From: Hypsibius dujardini
Taxonomy: Eukaryota > Tardigrada > Eutardigrada > Parachela > Hypsibiidae
Length of the DNA stretch: 23,522 bases
Assembly: GCA_001579985.1 (NCBI GenBank)
Contig: LRSR01011106.1
Span: 1-23,522, forward strand
Reading direction: 5' to 3'
The position numbers and the translations under genes are program-made. The notes below the pieces were generated by a model. It ran no database searches and was not told where the DNA came from. It saw nothing but the letters and a program-made list of their open reading frames with translations. Shown piece by piece: positions 1 through 10,825 of the stretch (position 1 is its first letter; each line of letters begins with the position of its first letter).

Positions 1-434
1 CATACTGTTGAGAGAAAAATATACTTTGAATTATGTATTATTGCAGCGAAATAATAAATAAAAATAATAACCAGCACGGAGATTATAGTTTATTCCCACA
101 AACCAACAAGAAATCACCAAGAAATCAGTCAAATCGTCCATTTTACATTTTACATTTTCATTAAAAAGAAAACGTTTCCCTGTTCGGGTTCCTGAGGAAA
201 AAGCCGAAAAGTGCTACAATAAATCATTCAATCAAGCGTTTATGAATATTGTCAATGTACGTGCTCCGATTGAGATCGTCCCCATCTTCTCCCCGTTGAA
301 CGGGGAACTCTGGGAGCAAGTCTATTCATTTCAGCGAAATATAGTTACGCTTCATAATTTTACTACTTTTTTAGATGAAATAATTCAGGTTTTGAGAACG
401 GGTTTTAAATAACATTCATCCGTGCCTGGCATAG

Positions 435-1271
435 GAATGAGGAAAGATGCGCGGAAGCAGCAGCCTCATTCCGTAAGATCAATCCCAAGGCCAACATATT
501 CGAGCACACCGTCGATATGTCTGTCTGCCAAGAAGTTCAAGACTTCACTGAGCGATTCAACAAAGTCTTCGGCAAAGTGGACGTGCTTGTTAATAACGCC
601 GGCGTTCTCCTGAACGAGAGGACGGAGACCGAAGGGAACCATTTGGAAAAGAGTTTCGCAACTAACGTATTAGGGACCTATGCCTGTACAGTCGGTCTCC
701 TGCCGTCATTGGAGAAGAGCGAGGACCCGCGGGTTATCACTGTCAGCAGTGGTGGGATGTACTTGGAGAAATTGGACCTCAGTGATCTCCAGAGCGAAAG
801 ATCGTTTGATGGTTCTCGAGCTTACTCTCAGGTGAGCAGACTATGTCTGTCTGTCTGTCTGTCTGTTGTTTTGTTCTCGACTGTCAACTGGCATTATTAG
901 TATTATTTTTATAGCAAAAACGTCAGCAAGTTGTCATGATGGAGCAGTTCGCGATGAAGCATCCCGGGATTCTTTTCCTCTCGATGCATCCTGGCTGGGT
1001 CGACACACCTGGCGTGCAGACCTCCCTTCCTACTTTCCACAAGCTCCTACACTCATTCTTACGTTCTCCTGAAGAGGGTGCCGATACAACTGTCTGGCTG
1101 GCTACCATTCCCAGGACCCATGCCGCCCTGCACAATGGTGCCTTCTATTTCGACCGAAAGGAAGCGGCAAAGCACCTTCCACTAGCATGGACACGAAGTT
1201 CTCCGCATGAGGATGCGCAATTGACGTCAATTTTAGGGGACTTTCTCTTAAAAGGCTCATCCAAACCCTGA
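435..1271 (+). CDS. DHRS12: DHRS12-like short-chain dehydrogenase/reductase, 3' two exons (5' end missing)
   Basis: Two coding exons, 435-831 and 915-1271, flank an 83-base GT-AG intron; the stop is TGA at 1269-1271. They encode about 250 residues, against roughly 317 in human DHRS12. Visible classical-SDR marks are VLVNNAG (592-603 codes NNAG), the strand RVITVSSGGM carrying the catalytic serine, and the active-site YSQQK (YxxxK). The tyrosine is the codon at 823-825 and the lysine at 918-920, so the intron splits the motif. KRQQVV, the SMHPGW.DTPGV block and the HLPLA segment near the C-terminus are specific to the DHRS12 group. The N-terminal TGxxxGIG cofactor-binding exon is not in 1-434, so the gene starts upstream of the window. 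The first exon's acceptor (GGCATAG at 434) is inferred from the reading frame. DHRS12 is an NAD(P)-dependent oxidoreductase of uncertain substrate. The gene is convergent with receptor B. Confidence 0.9.
844..866 (+). repeat. (TGTC)n microsatellite in the DHRS12-like intron
   Basis: About five uninterrupted TGTC units lie just downstream of the donor in the 83-base intron. They are a simple repeat with no coding role. Confidence 0.85.
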
Positions 1272-1857
1272 TCCATAGGGCTCCCCATTCATAGCCGCGG
1301 AGATATGCCGGCCAATTCTTTTACGTTTTATAAGCATATCTGTTATTGCTACTTAATGCACCGGCCGAGAAGCGAAAATATAGGTCTACAATAGGAAAGG
1401 AACCGAATCCTGGCACTTCGATCCTAAATTCTTTCATAATTACCCTTTTAGTGTTCGGTAAATTAGATGTTCTTATTTTCTGTGACCGAACGGTACTATA
1501 AGGCGAACTGGTACCAAAGGTACCTTTTGGTTTTACGAGCAATATCTGGACATCTCCGCGTTTCCCGTTCAATCGGAAAATTGCCTGTAGCTCAGTTGAA
1601 GTCTCAGGCTGCAAATCATATCTGTGGTTTCAGTAAAAAAATATGGAAGAAAAGGATTTCCCGCACCACTTTGTAGTATGGGTCTGAGCTTGATTGATTG
1701 ATCAGCAATTGTTTTCTGAAATCGCAATTTTGATTTCCAGCCAGAGTCTCCAATGTAAAATCTTGATATATGGACAGGTATTTGTGAAATTCATCCACGC
1801 CAATTGGGAGGGAAAATCTCCGTTCTTACCGAAGTTAGTAATCAAATTTGGCAACGA
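1272..1857. other. Intergenic spacer between convergent genes
   Basis: This is the spacer between the 3' ends of the DHRS12-like gene and receptor B. Short open frames occur on both strands, but none resembles a known family or shows convincing splice structure. A small GGTACC...GGTACC palindrome lies near 1509-1523. I searched the minus strand here for a kinase-homology or cyclase exon of receptor B and found none. Confidence 0.5.
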
Positions 1858-1863
1858 TTTATT
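1858..1863 (-). terminator. Poly(A) signal AATAAA of receptor B
   Basis: Canonical AATAAA on the minus strand, about 66 bases downstream of the TGA stop at 1931-1929. It supports the view that receptor B ends with its short cytoplasmic tail and does not splice on to further exons. Confidence 0.6.
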
Positions 1864-1928
1864 TTCCGTCGCAATGCATTTTCTGTTTTACGCTTTTCCC
1901 TGCCGCAAATACACATTTCAATCTCCAA

Positions 1929-4900
1929 TCATATATAGAGCTCTAAGCATTGTAGGTCGGGGTAAAAGGAATAGTGTTTGGCTACATATACCAATTCACC
2001 TGGTTCGATGAAGGTGTACGTTATAAAGAGGGCGTGCTTGCTTCGTAAAAAGAGAATCAGAAGCAAAGACATTAGAGCCAGAAAGGTTACGCTCACAGCC
2101 ACGGCGGTCGTCATTATTGATCTTTGCGATCGAAACCCTAAAACACAAATTTCAAACTCCTTATCGATAATGTTAGATTTAACATAACTTTTAATAACAC
2201 TTCTTACAGTTAAGAGATTGACATGACCAGTTGTTGCCGCTGTAGCCACACGGTGGTTCATTCTGTGGTGGTTTATGGTCCTCCGTAGACCACTCCATGG
2301 ATTTGTTTGCTATGGCTGTTAACTTATGCAGGATCGTGTCGTATCTGAGTGTTTTCTGAAAATACAAAACGTTTCGTAGAGCAGAAAAAGACAACATTGA
2401 CAAGACAATTTAGAAAGAGTGACGAACTTTCCGCCCTTTCTGATGAAAGTGGTAACCTGCCTATTAATGAGTTCGATTATGTCACCATAAGTGGTCGAAG
2501 TCAAGAGCCCGTATTAAGTTCCGGTCACTGATTGCTATTTAATTAATTAAAGATATATCTGGTACGAAATAATTTATATACATATACTGTTATTATTTAT
2601 CCTTATATGTATATAGTATAAGGACGTGTAATAAATAACAGGATTATTATCCTTATCCTTATTCTTGACCTTATCCCTGTCCTCATATATATCGAATCGA
2701 ATTCCTTCTAAAGATGTTAGACAGACCCTCTTTTCGATGATCTCAGGACTGAACCAATTTGAATGCAGTTTTTCATAAGAGTCTTTAATTGAAATGTCAA
2801 GGTCTGTAGCGTTTCTAAATATTCATTATGTTTTGAGTGGTGGTCAGAACTTTTAATTGAGGGGTCAAGCAGTTTTGAGGACGTCTGTCATAATTATTCC
2901 ATTGTCATATTAATTAAATTATATTATTATGGCTGCAAGTAACCTTGGTCGCTAACTATGGAGGTTAGGAATTAATTTCAGTGACGCAATCACTGACGTG
3001 TAGGAAATTTCATGGGCCTTTATTTGGAGAGACATGTGACACCATAATTCGCCTGATTGTCTATCCTGCTACCTCTTGAGTAAAACGGCGATGCGAAAAT
3101 CGAAACTCTCAAAAGAACAAATCATAACATAAAGATATATAATCTTTATCCTTACATTATATATATAAAGTACAAGGATGTATAATAGCATGATATACAG
3201 GATAAACCGGTAATAGATAACCCTTCCCATACACTGCAAAGCAAAAATCAAATTTATCACGTATAATTACCTCAAAGGCACCTGTTTTACGGTTGAGTGT
3301 TCGGAAGCATTGACTTGAACGACGGTGACCGCCGTGGTCGATAAAGGAATTGGCACCCGAACCGAAGTAGAAGGTTCGGTTGAGGATGCCAGTAGCCATT
3401 GTCCAGCCACTTGTTTCCCTTTGTGTTTGGAGCAGTTCTGTCGTGATCTATAACGGAGAGTTTTAGTATTCGTGCACCCTCATGTCAACGCATGCTTTTA
3501 TGACCTTCGATCGCCGCATTGTGAGAAATCAACCCGCAACAGGACCACAATGTCCTCACTTATTATTAAAACGTACATATCGGTAATCGTCAATGTTTTC
3601 ACAAACCTGCTTGAGCACTCTAAAGGCATAATAAGCAGCAACAGTCACGTCACTTGGCTGAAAATATATAAGAGTAGTAACAGTAATGTCTCCACATGGC
3701 AGGTTAAGTATAGAATGCATAAGCGATTGGGTTGATCCCTCACAAGGAAATTACTCCCCTCTCACTATGAAAATTACTCCATTAAGGGAATAACGTACCG
3801 GAGTTGGTTTCATTGAGAGGCCAGTAAAGTAAAAAATTAACTAATATGTAGTAGTGTAATATAAGAAGCGCCCTCTATATACCACCAACGATCAGTTTTT
3901 ATTTTTTTAAACTGGAAGATGTGGTTTATTACCGATTTCTTGGCGGAATGGTAAAGATCTTATGGCAACGCATAAGTGACATTAAACAGAATTAAATAAA
4001 TTAGCCGGGGGAGAGGTGGAGTAATTTCCTCGTGAGAGTGGTCATCTGATCATACCAAGTTGTCACCCTTGAGGAAAGGGATGGCATAATCTCGCTGACT
4101 AATATTGGCCATATCACGGAAGTACGAATCAACAAACGAACTCTCAAGGTCAACCGAAGTGCAGGGTGCCAGTTGAATGACGCTTTGGAATGCAGCAAAC
4201 GCAACCTGAAAAGGCGGATTAGTTTGCTGATGATTATTCCACCACTTTTGCATTATGTTTTTAATTATATTTGATGTCGTTCTATCATTTAACACTTATT
4301 CTATTACCTTAACATTTTTTAAAAATGTTTTAGAAATCGCTTAATGCAATCTAGTCCATGTAATACCAACTAAAAGCTAATAATAAAAATGACAAATAGG
4401 TACGATTTCTGTACCTGATCAGAGTCATCGAAGTTCTGCCACGTGAGGTTTCCGTTCACAAAAGCGCGTGCCATTTGGGGCACAAAATAAACCTATTCAT
4501 ATCAAACAAAGCAAACAAAGTTTTAAACATATCCAAGTTAGACACAGAATTATTTGAATCAAAGTTTTCTCCTCTTACAAAGTCACCGTTGGTCATGCTC
4601 AGGTCCGAGGCGATTAACTAATAAAAAAGTATAGTTAGTAAGACGACGGATATTAAATTCCCTTCGCTAAATGACTAAACGTTTTAAAGCGTTGGCGCGT
4701 TTTAGTTTTTGGGTATTGGCAGTTAGAAGAATTCGTTTGTGTGTGTGTTAATTATTATCAGGTGCCTTGATTTTGATGAAAGCTGCAATTTGTCGTACCA
4801 TATATTTCCTGACCATCGTCGGGTGCATTGACAGGAAAATTACTGAAGAATAAAACAGTCCGTGAAACTTGGGGTGATTTTAGGAGATGGATGTCAAAAT

Positions 4901-7765
4901 GTCTCCAATTGTTTTCTAAGTTAGTTCAATATTAATCATGATTTAAAAAATGTATTTCATCGGTGAATCTCCCAGAGCTTTTTTTACGAAATTTCAAAGT
5001 TACGAAAACATTGGAATATTCCATTTTGCTTGACCTTCACTGTAAAAATGGCAATTTATCGAAATGCACTAAGTTTAATAATTTTGATGCTGTCCCATCT
5101 CAAAATGTGATTAGAAATCCATTGACAGCATTAACATCATCCATATATATTTCAGACATCAGGGGGCGGAGTTACATGTCTACTCTGGAAAGCTTCACTT
5201 GAATTATCGGTCCTATTTGAATACTGTTCATAGCTCCGCCCCCTTATTTTCGAAAAACATTTAGTTGGTGCACATGAATTTCAAATAAAATTTGGAATAG
5301 GACAGTGTCAAAATAATTACATTTAATGTATCGCATTATCGAATGAAATCGCCACTTATTACAGTGTATAACTCAAGCAAAACAGAATATTACAGTGCTT
5401 TCGTAACTTTGGAATTTCATGAAAAAAGGTTCTCAAAAATTCTCCGCTGAAATAATTTTTTAAATCATCATTAATATTGAACTACTTTAAAAAACAAATT
5501 AGAGAAACAATCGCCCAAAGAAAGCGTCATTCATTTATAGGTCTAATCGCTGTAGAGTACCTCGACTGACGGAGCGAGCTCTTCGAAGCAGATCCCCTGC
5601 GTCACCAGACGTTGTCGACAGTAGCGTTAGCCACAATTTTGGGTTCTGTCTGGAGGCTTGTTCACGAAGTATAGCGATGAGGTCGTTATTTCCTGCGACT
5701 CCAGCCGCATCGAAAATAATCGTCATATCCGTCCAGTTGTAATTATGGAGCATGAACAAGAGCGCCTCCGCGCCCACCGCAGCTTGAATGGGTGAAATGG
5801 ATACGAGGGTAGGGTACCTTTCCCGGTTTCGCGTTTCCGGGTACATTGAACCGCTATAATAGGAAACGATACAATGATTCGATATCATATTTATAGCCTA
5901 GATCCTGCAAGTTTGATTTGTCTGAAAAAACGACGGAAACCGCCAGCAGGAATAAGGTTATAAATTGATCATGGGATGGGCTTACGTCGTCAACATCAAG
6001 ACATTCCACTCTAAAAATAGGCCAGGCGTAAGATACATTTGTTACGTGACAATTCGTCGATACTCGAGAAAATTGAAAAAACTGGAAAACAGATATTGTA
6101 TTCGGGAATTGATCCAAACCTCTTGCTAAGCTTCCGAGGATGAGTGAATCTCCGCAGCCTGGAAAATAATAACCTGCTTAAGAAGATTATAATGTTAAAC
6201 TTAAAACTTATGTTGGAGAATGCTGACATCAGCTTAACGATGCGATTCTATACACTGCAGCGCTGCCAAAAAGGGAAAACTAAATTCATGCTCTCAAACT
6301 TCAACTAGAATAAAAATCTCAACATTTTTGAAATCTTATTTCAAGTTGCTCCTCCAAATTAATTGTTAAAAGTTTGAGTTAGCGTGTGTCTGTTTATGGT
6401 CAATTTATTTCTTATCTGTGCTGCATACAATATTGCGAATATGCTGAAATTATTTGGCCATACAACTGAGTCATTTTGTTTTTGAAAATACATGGTTTGG
6501 GGACCCGAGAAGCACGGGTATCCGTTTCCAGATGCGAAAGTTGGTTTCTTGATGTCAAAACTTCAGGCTGGTAAGATCTTCAACTATTGTTTGCCATGAG
6601 AAATAATGATGCATCGTTTGATGATAACAGTATATTGTGATGCATCACACCCTCATTTGCTACCGTAAAACAAAATTCGTTCCGGAAAATCAAACCCTAT
6701 CTTGGATGGTCTGCCAGAATAACGCAGCAAAAACAAGTTTCTTGGAGCGGGTGCCTTTACGAGAGATGCAGTGCCCAATAACTTAACAAGATTTTGTCGT
6801 TAAAATTGCTTTTGAAAAAGTGCTCTTCGCTTCGCGGTGCATAGCTTCCCCGTGTGCAGCACGCTCGCAACCAGTGTAGTATCAGTTTGCTCCCAAGGTG
6901 TTGGGCTATCACACAAATTAAATTAGGCTGAAAACTGTGCGAAAAGATAAACTGAATCGAAAAGAATGGGAATCCGGATATAACAATTTATGCAAATTTG
7001 AGGAATCATCAAGATTGGAGCCTCCAGAAAAAACTAACGACGTGAGCGAGTTGAGTTTGTGGCTTAAAATAGATAACATAAGGCCTTGACAATAGTTGTT
7101 TCGTATTTTTTTATGAGGGGAAGCTTGGCGCGCAAGAGCGATTTGTTGTAGTTTCATATGCATAAATAATAATATTCTGTACTGCGCTTGGCCATAAACA
7201 GTTTCTACCAAAGTCCACAAATGATACACAGCAAGGCCGCGACGAGTTTTAGGACCTACTTAATGAGCACACATTTTGTAGCCCATAGATGTAGAAAGAA
7301 ATTGGAGTTTACATTTTGTCTTTAATGCGTATACTCTGCGCGCGTGGGCGTGGCAAAATTTGTCTCAAGGCATTCCCGAACCCGGTATTGTTCCAAAAAA
7401 TCACCTGGCGTTATAAGGGTCATTAGTTTATCCTCATTCCATGTCCGGCTGTAGTAGAATTTGACGACATCATCGATACCAGCTTCCATATCCGGACAAC
7501 CAGTGGCCTTTGGTTTGGTCAAATACACGAGTTCGTAAGTTAGATTAAACAACAGGCGTGTTGGACTTTGTGTTGTGTAGGAGGTTAGATGTTCCTGTAA
7601 GGCGTAATCAAGGCCAATCTTCGTATGCTGCAGGGAGGTCAACCTCTCCCGACTGTCGTAGCTCGTTGAGACAATTACAACGTGTAGAGCATGGCTAACA
7701 GATGAAAGAAACGATACTGTCACAATAAATAACCATACGGTAAAATATCGAAGCATTGTTGTCAT
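1929..7765 (-). CDS. Receptor B: natriuretic-peptide-receptor-like single-pass receptor without kinase/cyclase domains, complete
   Basis: Eleven exons, read from high to low coordinates: 7765-7405, 6158-5986, 5897-5561, 4842-4799, 4617-4579, 4492-4415, 4205-4056, 3657-3607, 3447-3271, 2355-2208, 2137-1929. Splice phases agree throughout and give 588 residues plus TGA. Residues 1-26 are a signal peptide ending SSVSHA. The ANF-receptor ligand-binding fold follows: TPGCGDS (family GPGC) near 119, CIVSYYSGS then YPTLVSISP, MTNGDFVYF at 313-321, and NRTF about 50 residues before exon 10. The juxtamembrane EPPCGYSG at 503-510 matches the family PPDxPxCGF. The membrane span is about 528-550 and the tail 551-588. 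There is no kinase-homology or cyclase domain, so the size matches clearance receptor NPR-C. The exon 2/3 acceptor (ATCTAG at 5898) is weak but is shared with receptor C. A GTGAAT donor at 1999 could allow an alternative end. Ligand unknown; probably a plasma-membrane binding or clearance receptor. Confidence 0.85.
2586..3205. repeat. Pair of AT-rich self-complementary repeats in a receptor B intron
   Basis: The 915-base intron 2356-3270 holds two similar segments, about 2586-2650 and 3142-3205. Each contains TTATCCTTA..TATA..AAGGA(T/C)GT followed by TAATA..ACAGGAT. Each segment can fold on itself. The 490 bases between them show nothing recognisable. They are probably remnants of a small element or AT-rich satellite. 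Confidence 0.35.
3737..4039. mobile_element. Small TIR element (MITE-like) in a receptor B intron
   Basis: Imperfect terminal inverted repeats of about 28 bases: the left end reads CCCTCACAAGGAAATTACTC and the right end is its near reverse complement (GAGTAATTTCCTCGTGAGAG). The element is about 303 bases and non-coding. It ends some 15 bases inside the intron after the exon 4205-4056 donor. Its interior (about 3866-3945, from GCGCCCTCTATATA to TTCTTGGCGG) resembles the arms of the foldback at 18819-19246. No clear target-site duplication was seen. Confidence 0.7.
4911..5495. repeat. Large imperfect palindrome (foldback element) in a receptor B intron
   Basis: Two arms of about 265-275 bases are inverted copies: the left runs roughly 4911-5178 and the right 5225-5495, leaving a loop of about 45 bases. 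Matching landmarks are TAGTTCAATATTAAT at 4922 against ATTAATATTGAACTA ending 5484, TTACGAAA with CAAAGTTACG near 4985 against TTTCGTAACTTTGG near 5400, and GGGGGCGGAG at 5162 against CTCCGCCCCC at 5234. Identity is perhaps 70-80 percent by eye. Weak similarity may extend outward to about 4865 and 5530. There is no coding capacity. The palindrome fills the intron between exons 5897-5561 and 4842-4799. Confidence 0.75.
6159..7404 (-). other. First intron of receptor B (1,246 bases)
   Basis: Runs from donor CAG|GTGATT to acceptor TTCCAG. It is AT-rich with a few short open frames on the minus strand. I found no recognisable exon, RNA gene or element in it. Confidence 0.6.
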
Positions 7766-8816
7766 TATTTATTACGGTAAACTTTTCCAGTTCGATTTAA
7801 AAATTATTCCGATTTGAGAATTGGATTCCAGTCACATTTCGAGTATGTCTGCTGACTGGACGACTCAAAAAATATTTCCGCACATATGATATAATTGAGT
7901 GACCCTAATCTTTGCCTGCTAATACACCCATCAACCGGTAATTGAAGGATCGATGGCAAATGTCACGACCACCTCGGTGCGTATTATGTGTACTTAGTAT
8001 ACCACGAGTACAAGCAAAACAGGAAACGCATAGATAGGTACGGCTAGTAGTTCATTACAAATACTTCGTCATCGGGGGAGTTGCCGAAGGTATACAGGCA
8101 TTATTAGCGTTCAATGAATTATGCATCTCCTAATAGACACACACACTGCCTTGAAGGTTACACACGCCATCGTATTTAGCTCATGCGCGGTCGGTTAATG
8201 AATAAGAGAGTACAATGGGGAATACCGCCATTTTCATTTCACCTTAAGGCACTCTGTCATTCTGGACTTGTGTATTTTTCATCTGCTGCAGTTTCACCGA
8301 GAGGTATTACTTTCAATTTGGAGTACATAGGGAAAAGGCCCAGGGCCACTGTTATCCCCCGGGAAATGCCCCCAACAACAAATGGATTAGGCACATGTAA
8401 ATTCGTTTCTTCTGAATGCCACGAAAACACACTAGACCGAAAATAAAAGAAATTCATTTTTTGTAATAGTAAAAATTGCGCGAACACACCGACCGTTTTC
8501 CGGAACGTTTCGCCTTACCCTACAAGTCTTGATATTCGCGCAATATATCACCCAGAATTTCTCTGATTACTCTTGTATATTGATTTGTCTTAATGAAAAA
8601 CGACAGCGCGTCGCAGAAACATTACTCCCTCCGCGAGCACGGGAAGGATGTATATATCAACTCTTACAGAAAACCGATGCTAAGTGAAGCTTCCTCCCAC
8701 GGATGAAATTCCTCTTCCGCGGAGCGGACATTTCAAACTACCTTCACGGGTTAATAACATAACTAATTAAAGGTAGAAATGATCCCTCGCCTGTGATTGA
8801 GGCTCGTTCAACACGT
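7766..8816. other. Spacer upstream of receptor B and downstream of the Thr-rich gene
   Basis: This spacer should hold the receptor B promoter (minus strand, from 7766 upward) and the 3' end of the Thr-rich gene. The receptor B start codon at 7765 follows an A-rich leader (AATAAATA before ATG). No TATA box was called with confidence. Open frames of 76-87 codons overlap on both strands at about 8183-8487, but they match no family I know. Confidence 0.4.
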
Positions 8817-10300
8817 CTAACTAGAAGCGCCTCCTGCACCGAGGGCCGCCAACAAGGGATGGACCGTCGTCGTCACACCTGCAGCCGCAGGAGCAGCCGC
8901 CCCGCCGCCCTGAAGCTTGGCCAGCAACGTCAAAGTCTGCAAAAGCTGCGCCATTGACATACCACCAGCTGCTCCATCTGCGGGCGCTGGAGGAGCCCCT
9001 GCATCGGCCTGCTTCCCGGGTGCCTTCGCAGCCGGTCGCTGGAACAACGCAGCAAACGGATTGAAGGGCCTCGGAGCGGCAGGCCGGGGCGCCGGCTTAA
9101 CCAGAGGGGCTCTCCGTTTGAGGGTTGTCGGCTTCCGTCGGACGGACGGATGGACCGTTGTGGGTGCTTGTGTCGTTGTCGTGGTGGTAGTTGTGGCCGT
9201 TGTGGTGGTGGTGGTGGGCTTTGTAGTCGTGCTTGTCAGTTTGGTCGTGGCGGTGGTGGGGTTCTTTGTAGTTGGTGTGGTCGGTGTAGTGGGCGTGGTC
9301 GGCTTGTTGGGATGGGAGGTTGTTCTTGTTCTTTTTTTGAATACCTAAAAACATAATTGTAACATGGTTGACTTTAATATATTCAGTGTGGGGTGTGAAT
9401 TCTTTGTGGTCAGGTGTAAAACTAAATTATGTTCCCTGTCTTTTAACGGTACACACTTGCTATTAAAAGTGCTGGTATTTGGATATGTTTTAATACTACT
9501 GAAAACATTAAAGTGATTAATACAACCATCAAATTTGAATGTATTAAGGACATACTAGTAGTCGCCATATGGGTTTTAACACGAGTAAATTTTAGTTTCA
9601 TACACGTAAGTATTTTATGTTTTACTTTTTTTTTGTATGTATATTTTAATTATACTATACGTATTTTTTCTTGAGTCGCAAAGGTTGTAGTAGTAAAAAT
9701 GTTCTGGCTGCCAAATAAAAATTAGTTTTAGTTTCAAAGTTAAAATTTGATGTCCTGTTTGCAAAGGGAAAGCATTAATCATTCCCGGCTTATTTGGGAT
9801 TAAAAATTGACTTTAAGGAAATGAACGGGAAATCGAAAATCTACTATTCTACCGAGCAAATCAGCCGTGCGGCTGTTACTTGCTAAACAAAAGGGTGTCT
9901 ACGTAGTTTCCTCCTTCCAACAAGTGTCCTGCGGGGGGTCGATTTTCATTCAACTCTTTCCATCAAGGGGTCTTTGCAAAATTCATGTCTTGCTTTAATG
10001 TATAAATATCGTTATGCTCCCAATGCCTGGTTTTTGCAGATCTGTTGTGTTTTTTGTGTCACCAAAAATCATGTTTGCAAATCAATTATGTTTTTGTAAA
10101 ACGAAACCGTGAAGTGTAAGAGTGAATTTTGGCAATTGCAGTTGATAGAAATCAAAACAGTCTGAACTCCAAATTTGAAAAAAACGTCCTGATATTAGTT
10201 GATTTGTTTTGAGACTTACGGCACACGAAGCATCCTCCGTAACCGCCAGCAGGAAAACCAGTCCAATTAGCAGAAGACTCACGATCCGTGAAAAATGCAT
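8817..10300 (-). CDS. Secreted Thr/Pro-rich, Ala-rich protein (mucin-like), two exons
   Basis: Exon 1 is 10300-10220: ATG in a good context (ATAACCATG), then a 27-residue signal peptide with the core VSLLLIGLVFLLAV and end DASCA, closed by a perfect donor GCC|GTAAGT. Exon 2 is 9344-8817, after acceptor TTTTTAG, and ends in TAG. Both junctions are phase 0, giving 202 residues. Residues 43-101 are mainly Thr with Pro, a likely O-glycosylation region. A basic Pro/Ala stretch follows, and the C-terminal 75 residues are rich in Ala and Gly with one short amphipathic segment (AQLLQTLTLLAKL). No family is recognised. The likely role is an extracellular or cuticle/mucus protein, which is inference from composition. 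The 875-base intron holds nothing identifiable. Joining the two exons is my inference; a long CAC/ACC-rich frame in another phase is a by-product of composition. Confidence 0.6.
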
Positions 10301-10825
10301 GGTTATTATTTTTGGTGAGAAAACCTCGCAAAGACTTCTCACCAACACTAACTCACCACGGCTACCAGAATTGTAACACATTAAATTTTCTTTCCGGCCA
10401 CAGTGTCACCGAACCCCTTTAACCAATGTCAATGTTAGGTTGGCGACCACGTGGCGAAACTTTGCAAACGTTGCAGCTTTATCATCCTGTTCGGCTACTA
10501 CAATGGTGCTGTAAGGTCGGGAAACTTTCGAGTGGGCTTGATCATTCGTACAAACGTGCCTTGCTGATTGTGACAAACTTGGCACGATCTGCAGATGTTT
10601 CAAATAAAAAACCTTTGTACCGGACAGGGTGAAACATTGAATGCGCGGAAACAACTAGGCATGGTGAGACGTGGCCTTCATTCAAACTACCAGTGAAATT
10701 ATACGTTCTAGCAATGAAACACCTTACGTTGTTATAATTGTAGAATGGTAAGCTTTTGTGGTCGTTTTCCCAGACCAGCTAAAAAAATTGAACATTTAAA
10801 ATTACTGTTCAGAATTTTAATTAAT
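10301..10825. other. Spacer upstream of the Thr-rich gene
   Basis: Expected to hold the promoter of the Thr-rich gene (minus strand). No TATA box or other motif is convincing. Overlapping open frames on both strands at about 10406-10654 look like chance. Confidence 0.4.

Noticed and set aside
1321-2011. Open frames downstream of receptor B considered as kinase-homology exons
   Set aside because: No glycine loop, no HGNLKSxNC-like or DVYSFG-like motif. The poly(A) signal at 1863-1858 supports an earlier end.
2586-3205. Direct repeats considered as ends of a long-terminal-repeat element
   Set aside because: The repeats are short, AT-rich and self-complementary. The 0.5 kb between them has no coding remnant.
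8183-8487. Overlapping open frames on both strands (87 and 76 codons)
   Set aside because: No family resemblance, no splice-site support and no codon signal that favours one strand.
9097-9354. His/Asp-rich open frame with HHHHHNGHNYHHDND
   Set aside because: It is the same DNA as the Thr-rich exon read in another phase (CAC instead of ACC). It lacks a signal peptide junction and ends early.
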